Positions 9,497-19,393 of a stretch of 64,000 nucleotides of DNA are shown here, in pieces; the first letter of the stretch is position 1; the number at the start of each line of letters is the position of its first letter. The stretch spans positions 868,001 through 932,000 of the forward strand of contig CAWATZ010000001.1 in the NCBI GenBank assembly GCA_963784995.1. Direction: 5' to 3'. Origin of the DNA: CAWATZ01 sp963784995. Its GTDB lineage: Bacteria > Planctomycetota > Planctomycetia > Gemmatales > Gemmataceae. The notes under the pieces are model-generated. The model saw only the letters and a program-made list of their open reading frames with translations. It was not told where the DNA came from and made no database searches. Both the position numbers and the translations under genes were made by a program.

Positions 9497-11701
9497 CTAC
9501 AGCACGTCCACGAGGACGCTGCCGGTGAGCGCGCTGTTGTGCATATCGGTGAGGGAGATCCTTTGGTTGCCCTTCTTGCGCAGCACCAGGCCGGTGAAGG
9601 TGTGGACGCCTTTGTCCGCCGCCGTGAAGGTGTAGTTTTTGGGCAGCGTGGCCTTCGTGTCGGTGCTGCTGAAGTGGACCGTGCCGCTATAGCCGGTGAC
9701 CACGTTGCCGTAGGCGTCCTCGACCGTTAGCGTCAGGCTGAAGGCTGTGCCGGCGCTGACGCTGACCGGGGCCGTGAGGATGAATTTGCTGGCCGCCGCC
9801 GGGTTGACCGTGAGGCCGCCGTCGGTTCCGGTGACGCTGGCGGTGGTCGCATCCGTGGCCGTGATCGATTGGGTGCCGGCTGTTTTCAGCGTAGCACTGA
9901 AGGTATGCCTCCCCGCGTCGGCGGCCGTGAACACGTAGTCGGCGGGTAAGACAGCCTGGCCATCAGAGCTGGTGAAGTGGACAGTACCGGTGTAGTTGGT
10001 GTCGGTGGTGCCATCGGCGTTCTGGACCGTGACGGTGAAGCTGCCCGCGACGCCCGCGGTGATGCTGGACGGGAAGCCGGTCACGGCCAGGCTGCTTGCT
10101 TGGGTAGAAGTGCCGCTCTGGACCTCGAAGGCGCCGATGTCGATGGTGCCGTTGACGATCCGTGGGAAGCCCGGGCCGCGCTGGTCGTAGGTGGGGGCGT
10201 TGGTGTTGCCGCCGGCGTCGATGGCGGGACTGCCGGGCAGGAGGGCCATCGTCTGCGTCGGGCCGCCGTTGTTCTGCAGCGGGCCGAGCTGTGGATTGAC
10301 GTTGAGCAGATCGCTGGCAACGAAGCCGTTGCCGCCGTTCGTGTCGCCGATCAGGTTGTGGCCCAGCGAGGTGAAACTGCCATCCAGATCGGGAGCGGTC
10401 GCGGCGGTATTGTCGGCGAGGATGGTGTCGTACAGCTGGAGCGCGCCGGCTCCGGCGCTGTTGTAGACGTTGCTGGAGATGCCGCCGCCAGACGCCGTGC
10501 CGGGTCCGGTGAGGGACCCGGAACCGGCGATGGCCTGGTTATCGGCCAGCGTGCTGTTGTTGATCGACACAGTCCCGCCATACACGTACAGGCCGCCGCC
10601 AATCCCATCCCCGGCGGGGCCGCCCAGGCCCGCGGTGCTGCCACCGGCCGCCTGGTTGCCTTCCAGCGTGCTGGAGTTGATGGACAGCGTGCCGCTGCTC
10701 AAGTAGATGCCACCACCGATGCCGCTGCTGGCGGGATAGGAATTGACAGAGCCAGCCGTTGTGGTGGAAGTGTAGGCAGCGCCGCCAACCGCCTTGTTGC
10801 CGGAGAGGGTGCTGTTGTTGACCGTCAGGGTCCCGTTGTTGTAGATGGCACCGCCATATCCTCCATAAGTGAGGTTCTCGGAACGGTTCCCGGAGAGGGT
10901 ACTGCAGTTGACTGTCAGGTTCCCGGCGTTGAGGATGGCGCCGCCATAGCCGCCAGAGTCGCTGTTCCCGGAGAGGGTGCTGTCACTGATGATGGCCGTG
11001 CCGCCAGTGCTGATCGCGGGCCCCCATTGGTTTAGACTGAGGGTGCTGTTGCTGATGGTCAGCGTTCCCCCATTGTTGACGGCACCGCGCCTGCTGTAGT
11101 TCCCTTCGACGGTGCTGTTGCTGATGGTCGCGGACCCGGTGTTGGAGAGGGCGGCGCCGTAACCGGCATAACCAAACCCGTCCCAGTCGGTGCAATTCAG
11201 GAGGGCGCTGTTGTTGATGACCAGCGACCCGGCATTGTCGATCGCAGTGAGGGCATCATCGATGGTCAGGCCGGAAATCCGAACGTTGGCCCCACTGCCC
11301 ACCGTGAAGAGATTGCCGAAGTAGAAGGGGGAATAGTAATAGGCGCCTCCCTGCACGGTCAGCTGGTTGGGCCCGGGGCCCTGGATGGTCACGCTGGCGT
11401 TCAGGGCCGGCAGAGCGCTTTTCAGCGCGATCGTGCCGGTGACGCCGAAGGTGATGGTATCACTTCCTGACACGGCATGGGTGACGCAGTAGCGGAGATC
11501 GCCCGTCAGACCCGAGCCGGTGCCGGTGTCGGTGAGCGTGTTCACCGTATAGGTGGACGGCAGAGTGCGGTCTTCCAGGATGTCCAGGAGCGGGCGAAAG
11601 CGAAGAGGACGTGGGCGAGCTTGAGGCCCATGCCCCCTCCGCCGGGCGGGCGTGCCTGTGGAGCGGGCCAAGAGGCTGTCGAACAGAGAGCGGAACCACA
11701 T
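9497..11701 (-). CDS. Large exported LEPR-XLL-type protein, paralogue of the gene at 1298-4162
   Basis: 734 residues from the ATG at 11701, with AAAGGAG five bases upstream. The frame is open for 48 codons further, but that stretch is the 72-bp element, which is not coding in its other copies. The N-terminus MWFRSLFDSLLARSTG...ILEDRTLPSTYTVNTLTD is nearly identical to the 1298 paralogue. Residues ~60-480 are Gly/Asn/Ser-rich STLSGN-type beta-helix repeats, ending in the NNGGPTQTMALLPGSPAIDAG segment. Then come two Ig-like repeats and the shared C-terminus VHTFTGLVLRKKGNQRI...GSVLVDVL. Probably surface-exposed. It has fewer Ig-like units than its paralogue, so these genes vary by repeat gain and loss. 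Confidence 0.85.
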   Translation of the reverse strand: MWFRSLFDSLLARSTGTPARRRGHGPQARPRPLRFRPLLDILEDRTLPSTYTVNTLTDTGTGSGLTGDLRYCVTHAVSGSDTITFGVTGTIALKSALPALNASVTIQGPGPNQLTVQGGAYYYSPFYFGNLFTVGSGANVRISGLTIDDALTAIDNAGSLVINNSALLNCTDWDGFGYAGYGAALSNTGSATISNSTVEGNYSRRGAVNNGGTLTISNSTLSLNQWGPAISTGGTAIISDSTLSGNSDSGGYGGAILNAGNLTVNCSTLSGNRSENLTYGGYGGAIYNNGTLTVNNSTLSGNKAVGGAAYTSTTTAGSVNSYPASSGIGGGIYLSSGTLSINSSTLEGNQAAGGSTAGLGGPAGDGIGGGLYVYGGTVSINNSTLADNQAIAGSGSLTGPGTASGGGISSNVYNSAGAGALQLYDTILADNTAATAPDLDGSFTSLGHNLIGDTNGGNGFVASDLLNVNPQLGPLQNNGGPTQTMALLPGSPAIDAGGNTNAPTYDQRGPGFPRIVNGTIDIGAFEVQSGTSTQASSLAVTGFPSSITAGVAGSFTVTVQNADGTTDTNYTGTVHFTSSDGQAVLPADYVFTAADAGRHTFSATLKTAGTQSITATDATTASVTGTDGGLTVNPAAASKFILTAPVSVSAGTAFSLTLTVEDAYGNVVTGYSGTVHFSSTDTKATLPKNYTFTAADKGVHTFTGLVLRKKGNQRISLTDMHNSALTGSVLVDVL

Positions 11702-11758
11702 GGGAATCTCCTTTAAGAGTGTGGCCTGCTCGAGAATGAAAACCGCGACCCTTCTGGC

Positions 11759-11830
11759 GCAGACCGAGCGCCGGGGCGGTGCCGGGCCGGTGGGGGGCTT
11801 GCTTGGCGGTAAGGATCCCACCGGCCGCTT
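11759..11830 (-). promoter_or_regulatory. 72-bp conserved upstream element, copy B
   Basis: Differs from copies A, C and D by about one base (GGATCC instead of GGACCC on the + strand), which weakens the 11-bp stem. It begins 12 bp after the stop of the arylsulfotransferase-like gene and ends 57 bp before the next start codon, so it fills most of the intergenic space. Confidence 0.6.
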
Positions 11831-11841
11831 CGTTAACCAGG

Positions 11842-14075
11842 TCAAGAACTGAGCGCCCGGGCCAGGTCGTCTCCGAGCCCTTCGTGCCAGAGATCGTTTG
11901 CCGCATCGGCGAACAAAGCGTCGCGTGCCGCCGAGGCCGAACCGGCTGGCAGGTCCAGGAATGCTGGGTCGTCATCTGGCTCGCCGACCAGGACCAGGGG
12001 TGCTGCGGTCGCCCAGATCGAACGAGCGACACCGAGCGTAGTCGGGGGTGTGGGCTGTCCCGCGGACACGGTCAACGCTGCGATGATTTCCCGCACGAAG
12101 TCGTCCGGGAAGTCCGTTCTGGCGACGCGGGCGGGACCATTCCCCTCCTGCTGGTCGGAGTCGTCGCCGTGCCGGGACGTTTCCCCGCCGTCACTGCCAG
12201 CAAGCTGATCGCTGACCCCCGCATACAGGGTCTGGACTCGGAACGAGCGATATTCCATCCGGTTGACCTGCAGGACGTAGGCCTTGCTGCCGTCCGGCCG
12301 CACTTCGATGGCTTGGCCGAACAGGTGGGGTGCCGTGCCCTGGAATCCCGAAGTGAATACGTAGTCCCCGTTCGAGAGCCTCTGGGCCGACCCGAGGGCC
12401 ATCGAGTAGTTGCCCAGGTCGAAATTGAACTCCAGGGTCGCCGTCATGGTTTGCTCATCGAGCTTCCACACCTGGCCACGGCTGTCCGCGGTGGCATCGC
12501 TGGCACGGCGGGTGTTGCCGTTGTCGAAGAGGATCAGCGTGGAATCGTCGATCATGTGGGCGTCGTGCTGGTGGGAGAACCACGGGTTGGGGTCGGTGGA
12601 GTTGACGGCAAAGTCACCGCCCTGACCCAGCCGCCAGATGACGTGGCCGTCCCCGCGCCGTTCGCGTAGTCGATCTTGATCACCCAATCCTGATGACGGA
12701 CGGACACGATCAGGTTCCCGTCCTCGGGCGACCAGCTCACGGCGTTGACGTGCAGCCAATCCACCGCCGGGAGCACGGGGGTGGAGGCGTTCACCTGCTC
12801 GGTGCCGCCCGGCTGAAGGACCTCGCCCAGGATGGGGCCCCGGTTGACGTCCAGATGGTCAAAGGCATCCCAGGCCCAGCTCACCTGGAAATTCTTGTCG
12901 AGCACCACGATCGTCATTCCCACGTATTCGGTGAGAGTGCCGTTGACGTCGATGGTGCGCTCCGTGGGACAAATGACGGCCGTGTCCCCATTGGGCAAGC
13001 GCTCGACATCGTGGGTAAAGGTGAAGATGGAGTGGTATCCCATGGCGTTCAGCTGGGCGTTTACCGCATCCATGTTTGTCTCCCGCACGGTATTGCCGGC
13101 CAGATCGATTTCGCGCAGGACGTCCTGAGTGGCCGGCAAGGGCGCGTATTGATCGACGCCCAGCAGCAGGACCGTGCCCCCCGATACCAGGCTCTGTCCC
13201 ACGTAGGTGTGAGTCAGGCCCGCCTGGGAGACATCGTAGTACCACGTAACGTGCCCGCTGAGGTCGGTCGCCAACGGGTTCGGGGCGTTGCTGGGGGAAC
13301 TGGTGAACTGGTGGAAGATCATGTCTTGATCGAGGTCACTACCGGACCCGGGCGGCTGGATCACCGTGAAGGTGGGGAACACCAGGTTGGAGGGGAGGCT
13401 TCCCGTCGTATAGAGCAGGGGCGCGGAGGTCGTCCCATCGCTGAAGACGTCCCGCATCTCGTAGGTGGTGTCCGGCAGCATGCCCGCGACGAAGAAGTTG
13501 GTGCTTCTGGCCGGCTCACTGGGCAGCTCGTTGGTGCTGCTCCAGGACGGGTTCGCGCCCGCCACGGCAAACTCTACGAGCACCGTGCCTTTTGGGCCCG
13601 GGGGGACGCTGTACAGGGCCACCAGCGGGTTGGCCGTGGGGCTGATGACCGCCTCGTCGCCGGTCACCCGCGAGTCCACCTTATCGGTCACGACGTCGGA
13701 CTGGGTGTCCGAGGCGCCCAAGCCGTCCTTGACAGCTACCCGGATGCGGTAGGTGCCCTCCTGCATGGGCGCCCAGGTGAACTGGTCATTGGGGCTGAAG
13801 TCGCGCACCATCTGGAAGGGGCCGCCGGGAGACCCGACGCTGAACTGGTACACCAGGCCCGAGGGAGCATTGGGGACCGTGGCGGTCCAGGTGATCGGCT
13901 CGCCGACCAGCTGAGGGGCCGGCTCGCTCGGCGTCAGGGAGACGCCCCCACTGAGCAGGCAACGGTCTTCCAGTGCTTCCAACCAGAGACGGGCCCTCGG
14001 AGTTGGCCGCCGCGGGCCACGGTGGGCAGTGGCAGAAACCGGTGTCAGAAAGTTGCGGACGAAAGAAAATCGCAT
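11842..14075 (-). CDS. Exported arylsulfotransferase (ASST)-like protein, one frameshift
   Basis: About 745 residues. Start ATG at 14075 lies 8 bases after GGAG; an ATG at 14084 is too close to the ribosome site. Residues 1-50 hold a LEPR-XLL-type signal (LWLEALEDRCLLSG). An Ig-like region (APQLVGEPITWTATVP) leads into a beta-propeller typical of aryl-sulfate sulfotransferases: TFTHDVERLPNGDT, DWLHVNAVSWSPEDGNLIVSVR, then after a frameshift near 12651 HVIWRLGQGG, PWFSHQHDAHMIDD, QRLSNGDYVFTSG. One missing G in a run (GCGGGGAC) explains the shift. The family moves sulfate between phenolic esters using a catalytic His; HDVERLPNG and HQHDAH are the His-bearing motifs seen. The C-terminal ~120 residues are acidic and unlike the family. 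Secreted or surface location is inferred. Confidence 0.82.
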
Positions 14076-14136
14076 CGGTAGCATCTCCTTCCCGAACACG
14101 GTCTGCTGTAGAATGGAGACGGCGACCCTTCCGCGC

Positions 14137-14208
14137 GCAGACCGAGCGCCGGGGCGGTGCCGGGCCGGTGGGGGGCTTGCTTGGCGGTAAGGACCCCACC
14201 GGCCGCTT
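14137..14208 (-). promoter_or_regulatory. 72-bp conserved upstream element, copy C
   Basis: Identical by eye to copies A and D over 72 bp, although the downstream gene (ASST-like) is unrelated to the other LEPR proteins beyond the N-terminal signal. It lies 61 bp before the start codon and 26 bp after the stop of the DUF1559 gene. Confidence 0.6.
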
Positions 14209-14233
14209 GATTGATTCCGATTCCAAACAATCC

Positions 14234-15213
14234 TCAATAATCGCCGACCGAGACCATCTCGCCGCCGCCGCGGGTGCTCAGGGCCCGAAGCGTCGCCGGC
14301 GGTACAGCGTCGGTCACGAAGCGCACCGAGCCGTCAGCGAAGGCGAAGTTGGCGCCGCCCGGATGGCCGCTGCCGAAGGCGCACATCCGGTCCTCCACCG
14401 TGGACAAATCCCCTCCCGGTGGCACCTGGTAGTTGATTGGCACGGCGCTGCTGAGCATGACGTTGGCCATGGCCCCCGGACCCGCGATTGTGGCCCACCT
14501 TCCCAAATGGTCCATGGAGGCTACTCCGGGCCAAACGACGGGTTGGCGGAGGTCGTATTCCGGATCACGATGGTAGCGCTCGCCGAAAAGGAACGTGTTA
14601 CTGAGGCCGTCGGTGACGTCCGCAAAGCCAATGCAGCTGTCAAGGAAGAAGATGCCGTCCCGCGTCAGCAGCGGAAAAGTCGGCGCGGGTCCCCACGGGA
14701 CCGACCGCATGCCGGCGTTGCCGCCATAACTGCTTATCCCATAGAAACCCCAGGACCAAGGGGGGGCCGGCGTTCCCACGGAGATTTGCACCACGGACCG
14801 CGGCAGCGGGTCCGACGGGCAGAGCAGGAGCTTGATGACCTGCGCCTGGACGGCATTGGTCCCCCCGGTAACGTTGTTGCGGTTATCGTAGGAATCCCAC
14901 TGGCGGTACAGGTTGTCCTGCTCAATGGAAGAGAGCAATTCGATCCACAAGTTGGTGCCCCCGGTCGGGCGGTCGCCCACGGAATCCGGGAGATGCGCCC
15001 GGTGGGGAACCGCTCGTGGTCGCCGTGGTAGTTGTGCGCGGCCAGGGCGATCTGCTTGAGGTTGTTCAGACACTGGGCCCGGCTGGCGGCCTCGCGGACC
15101 CTCAGCACGGCCGGCAGCAGCAGACCGATTAGCACCGCGATGATCGCAATCACCACCAGCAGTTCCACCAGCGTCAAGCCGCGTCGTGCCTTCGCCTTGC
15201 AGGACCGAGACAT
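14234..15213 (-). CDS. DUF1559 pseudopilin-like protein, one frameshift
   Basis: About 325 residues. Start ATG at 15213 with AAGGAGGT eight bases upstream. The N-terminus is a type IV pilin/type II secretion prepilin signal (RRGLTLVELLVVIAIIAVLIGLLLPAV) followed by VREAASRAQCLNNLKQIALAAHNYH, the hallmark of DUF1559. The frame shifts near 14995, where FPTG should continue into AHLPDSVGDRPTGGTNLWIELL. The C-terminus has the usual SGHPGGANFAFADGSVRFV motif. These proteins are massively expanded in planctomycetes and are thought to be processed by a prepilin peptidase; their job is not established. It sits between a kinase gene and the ASST-like gene. Confidence 0.88.
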
Positions 15214-15249
15214 GCACCCACCTCCTTTGGTTCCGGTGCTTGAGACGAG

Positions 15250-18200
15250 TTACCGTCCCCCTCGCGCCTGGTTTTCCCACAGGACCGCTTCCCAGACCCT
15301 CACTTCGCCGGAACGGGTGGAGCCGCTGGCCGAGGCGAGGCGGCGGCCGTCCGGGCTGAAGGCCAGCCCGTAGATAATGCCGGCGTGGCCGCGCAGCGTG
15401 ACCGGCTCGGTCGCTTCGGGGGCCTTCAAGTCCCAGACCTTGATGGTCGAGTCCCAGCTGCCGGAGGCCAGGTAGCGGCCATCGGGGCTGAAGGCCACCT
15501 TCCAGGCATAACGCAGGTGGCCCTTCAGGGTGCGGAAATCCTTGGACGTCTTCGCGTCCAGGTCCACCTCCCAGATCTTGACCGTCGGCTCGGCTGCCGT
15601 CTGGAGGGGACCGGGCGACGCGATGAGCCGGCCATCCGGGCTGAAGGCCACGGACGAGTTCGGCGTCGGATCATAGCGGATCACAAGGAGCGGCTTGTCC
15701 CCGTCCACGTCCCAGACCTTGATGGCCGGATCGGACGCACCGGCCGAAACCAGGCGCCGGCTGTCGGGGCTGAACGTCACGGCCGGCACCGGGGCCGGTG
15801 TCGGCTTGAAGGGAGCGACCTCGGTTCCGGTGGCCGGGTCGTAAAGGGCGATGCCGTTGGTCTGGCCGACGGCGAGGCGCCGGCCGTCCGGGCTGAGCGC
15901 CAGACTGGTCACCGGCCCGGCGCAGGGGATCGTTCGCAGCTCGGTCAGGGAATCTCCTACCGGGGCCTGGAGGTCCCAGAACTTGACCGTCCTGTCCGCG
16001 CTGCCGGAAGCAAGGCTCCGATTGTCGGAGGAAAAGGCCACGCCGCCGACGGCCCCGCCGTGGCCGCGCAGGGTAGAGCGGGGCCTGCCTTCTCCCGGTT
16101 GGCCGAGCGGCACGCGTTTCCCAAAGTTTCACGATACCGTCCGAGCTGGACGAGGCGAGCCATTGGCCATCCGGGCTGAAGGCCAACCCCAGGACCGGTT
16201 GCTCGTGCCCCCGGAGCGTGACACAGTGCGGCGGCTCGTAGTCGTCGGGCAGCGGGGTGGCGTCCCAGATGCGGATCGTGTGGTCGTAGCTGCCCGAGGC
16301 GAGCTTGGTGCCGTCAGGACTGAAGGTGACGTCGCCGACAAGGCTGGGGTGAGCGACGATCATGAGCATCTCCTGGCCGGTCGCCGCGTGCAGGAGCCGA
16401 AGCGTGCCGTCGAAGGCGGCCAGGGCGATCCTCTTGTTGTCGGCGCTGTAGGCGATGGCGCGGACCTGGCGCACGTTGCTTTGCTGGTCGATCTCCAGCC
16501 GCCCCGTGGTCGTGTCCCAGATCTTGAGGACGTCGCTCCCGCCCGACCAGGCCAGACGGCGACTGTCCGGGCTGAACCAGGCCAGGTAAGGATTGGCGGA
16601 GAGTTTGCCGTGGAACGAAAACGTTTCCCGCCCGGTGTCCCGGTCCCAGACCTTGACCGTGCCGTCGTCACAGGCCGCCACCACGGACCGGCCGTCGGGA
16701 CGGAAGGCCACCCCCTTGACTGCCGCAGGATGATCGGCGAACTCCCGGAGCGCTTTCCCGCTGGCCACGTCCCACAGACGCACCGTTCGATCGGAGCTGG
16801 CGGACGCCAGGGTTCGATTGTCTGGGCTGAACGCCACCTGCCAGGCCGGCTTCCGATGGCCGTTGAGGGAGTGCCGTAATTGCCCACTGGTCGCATCCCA
16901 GACCTGAACGAGGCCGTCATGGCGTGCCAGGGCCAGGGAGCGGCCATCCGAACTGTACGCCATGCCGCGGCAGAGGCTGGTGGTGGTTGGGACACGCTCC
17001 AGGACCGCCTGTCGCCCCAGGGTGTGCAGCACGCGGCCCGTCCGCTCATCCCAGATCTGGAACGTCCCGTCCATGCAGACCGAGGCCAGCTGCCGGCCGT
17101 CCGGGCTGAAGATCACGCGGGTGACCGTGGCCGGGTGCTGCAGAGGAGGAGCATTGCCGTAGCGCTGCCGCTTGAGAAAGTGCCACTCCCAGCCGCGCAG
17201 CCGCTCCGGGCAGTCGTCGAGCAACTCCTCGGCGCGATTGACGTTGCCGGCACTCAGCTTGCGCCCGGCCAGGGCGGTCCGGCTGACGTACAGGGCCTCT
17301 TCCAGTTCGTTCCTGGCAGCAGTCTCCGCGTGCAGGCGCTCCGTCGCCTGGGAGGCGGCCCACAGGGCGCTGGCGACCACGGCACCGATCGCCACCAGCA
17401 GCATGAGGCCGAGCAGCGCCGCGGTCGCCAGGACCCGCTTGTTGCGCCGCACGAATTTCCGCAACTGGTAACCGACTGTCGGCGGGCAGGCCAGCACGGC
17501 CTCGTCATCCAGGTAACGCTGCACGTCGGCGGCAAAGGTGCTGGCCGACTCGTAGCGCCGATTGCGGTCCTTCTCCAACGCCTTCATCACGATCCAGTCC
17601 AGCTCGCCGCGAAAGAGCTGAATCAACCGCTTCGGATCGCTCTTCCGCTGTGTGGAAAGCACTGTCGCTGCCTGACCCAGGGTGCTGATCCGCGTACTCG
17701 GCCGGGCCGGGTCCTCTTCCCGGATGATGCGGCATATCTCAGCGTAGTCTGCCTTCTTGAACCGCTCTTTGTCAAGCGGCGTCGTCCCGGTCAACAGTTC
17801 GTAGAGCAGCACACCCAGCGAGTAGATGTCGCTGCGGGTATCCACGTCCAGGCCGCTTTGCCCGGCCTGCTCCGGCGACATGTACAAGGGTGTGCCGACC
17901 ATCTGGGCGAAGCCGGTATAAATCGTCTTGTCCGTCAGCTCCTGTCCCAGCGCCTTGGCCACGCCGAAGTCAATGACCTTCACGACTGGCATGGTGTCAT
18001 GCACCGTGACGAGCACGTTAGAAGGCTTCAGATCGCGGTGAATGACGCCCTTCTGATGGGCGTGCTGGACCGCCTGGCAGAGGTGGACGAACAGTCCCAG
18101 CCGCTCGCGGGTCGTGAGCTGGGCCTGATTGCAATACTCCGTGATGGGCAAGCCCTTGACCAGGTCCATGACGAAGTACGGCCGGCCGCTGCTGGTCTGC

Positions 18201-18644
18201 CCGCCATCGAGCACCTTGGCGATGTTCGGGTGGTCCATCAGCGCCAGCGCCTGGCGCTCCGCCTCGAAGCGGGCCACCACCTGGCGCGTGTCCATCCCCG
18301 GTTTGAGTACCTTCAGGGCCACCTTGCGGCGGACCGGCTGCGTCTGCTCGGCCACGAAAACGATGCCGAAGCCGCCCTCGCCGATCTGCTCCAGCAGCTT
18401 GTACGGCCCGATGACGGTGCCGGGCCGTTCGCGAAATGGCTCATCCACGGTGCAGGCCAGCCCACAGGCCGGGGCCTCCAGAAAGCTCGCGCTCTCTTCC
18501 AGGGCCTTGAGCAAAGCCCGAACCCTTTGGCCGATCGCCGCATCGGCGCCGCAGACCTGCTGCAAATAGGCTTCGCGCGCCTCGCATGCCTCAATCTTGC
18601 GCGACTTCAAAAATCGCTTGTTCGTCCAGAATCATGGCGGCCAT
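15250..18644 (-). CDS. Ser/Thr protein kinase with WD40 propeller(s), two frameshifts
   Basis: About 1,130 residues. Start ATG at 18644 (MAAMILDEQAIFEVA) is inferred from the paralogue at 36582; a one-base deletion near 18605 breaks the frame before KIEACEAREAYLQQVCG. Kinase motifs: GEGGFGIV, VALKVLKPGMD, HRDLKPSN, VIDFGVAKA, MSPEQAGQ. A transmembrane segment (LATAALLGLMLLVAIGAVVASALW) follows at residues ~405-430, then WD40 repeats (FSPDGRQLASVCMDGTFQIWD, FSPDNRTLASASSDRTVRLWD and others). A second shift near 16100 continues the propeller (STLRGHGGAVGGVAFSSDNRSLASG) to the end at GEVRVWEAVLWENQ. At least 12 WD40 units suggest two propellers. Ends 37 bp before the DUF1559 gene. It is paired with the sigma gene at 18749-19321. 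Confidence 0.9.
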
Positions 18645-18748
18645 CGAAGAGTCCTCTGCCCAGAGGTCGGCTGGGGGCTATGAGTGACAGTGCGAAAACG
18701 AGTGGCGATTTCCCCGACGGAAAAAGCGCTTTTCCAAAAAACGTCGGA

Positions 18749-19321
18749 CTAGGGGCGCTGGTCGGATGCGGCGGCCAGCTCGACGCGGAGCCAGGCCTTG
18801 GCGTAAGCCCAATCAGCGTCGGCCGTTGATTCCGCGATCCCGAGCGTGGCCGCTGCCTGGCGAATGGTCAAGCCGGCAAAGAAGCGCAACTTGACCAGTT
18901 CCGCTTTGCGACGGTCGTGGTGGGCCAGCCGCTCAAGCGCCTCGTCCAACGCGAGCAGATCGACGTCCCGGCTGGGAGCCGCCACGTGCTCCTCGTCAAG
19001 CGGGACGCGCTGGCGCTGGCCGCCGCCCTTGGCGCTCTTCTTGTGGCGCGCTTGCTCCACGAGAATCCGTCGCATCGCTTCCGCCGCGGCAGCGAAGAAA
19101 TGGCCGCGGCTGTTGAACTGCTGCGCCTGCTCGGCATCCACCAGGCGCAGGTAGGCCTCGTGGACCAGCGCCGTCGCCTGGAGCGTCTGACCGGGCTTCT
19201 CCTGGGCCAGCTTCTGGGCGGCCAGCTTGCGTAACTCGTCGTAGACCAGTGGCAAGAGTTGGGCAGCGGCGTGCGGATCGCCCTGCTCGATGGCGGACAG
19301 GATTTGGGTGACTTCACTCAT
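18749..19321 (-). CDS. ECF sigma factor (kinase-linked planctomycete type)
   Basis: 190 residues from the ATG at 19321 (MSEVTQILSAIEQGDPHAAA); ten codons are open upstream, but paralogues begin here. Region 2 and the region 4 helix-turn-helix (LTIRQAAATLGIAESTADADWAYAKAWL) are intact. Protein and DNA are nearly identical to the sigma gene at 36688-37260, including the spacer before the kinase (GTGGCGATTTCCCCGAC ... AAAAAGCGCTTTT), which marks a recent duplication. Unlike the other three, its upstream region lacks the shared promoter block, so it may be controlled differently. Confidence 0.93.
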   Translation of the reverse strand: MSEVTQILSAIEQGDPHAAAQLLPLVYDELRKLAAQKLAQEKPGQTLQATALVHEAYLRLVDAEQAQQFNSRGHFFAAAAEAMRRILVEQARHKKSAKGGGQRQRVPLDEEHVAAPSRDVDLLALDEALERLAHHDRRKAELVKLRFFAGLTIRQAAATLGIAESTADADWAYAKAWLRVELAAASDQRP

Positions 19322-19393
19322 AGGCGGCACCGCGTGGACCGAGACCCTCATGGAGACAGCTTATGAGTCTGCCACCCACCTGGCCCCAAGTCC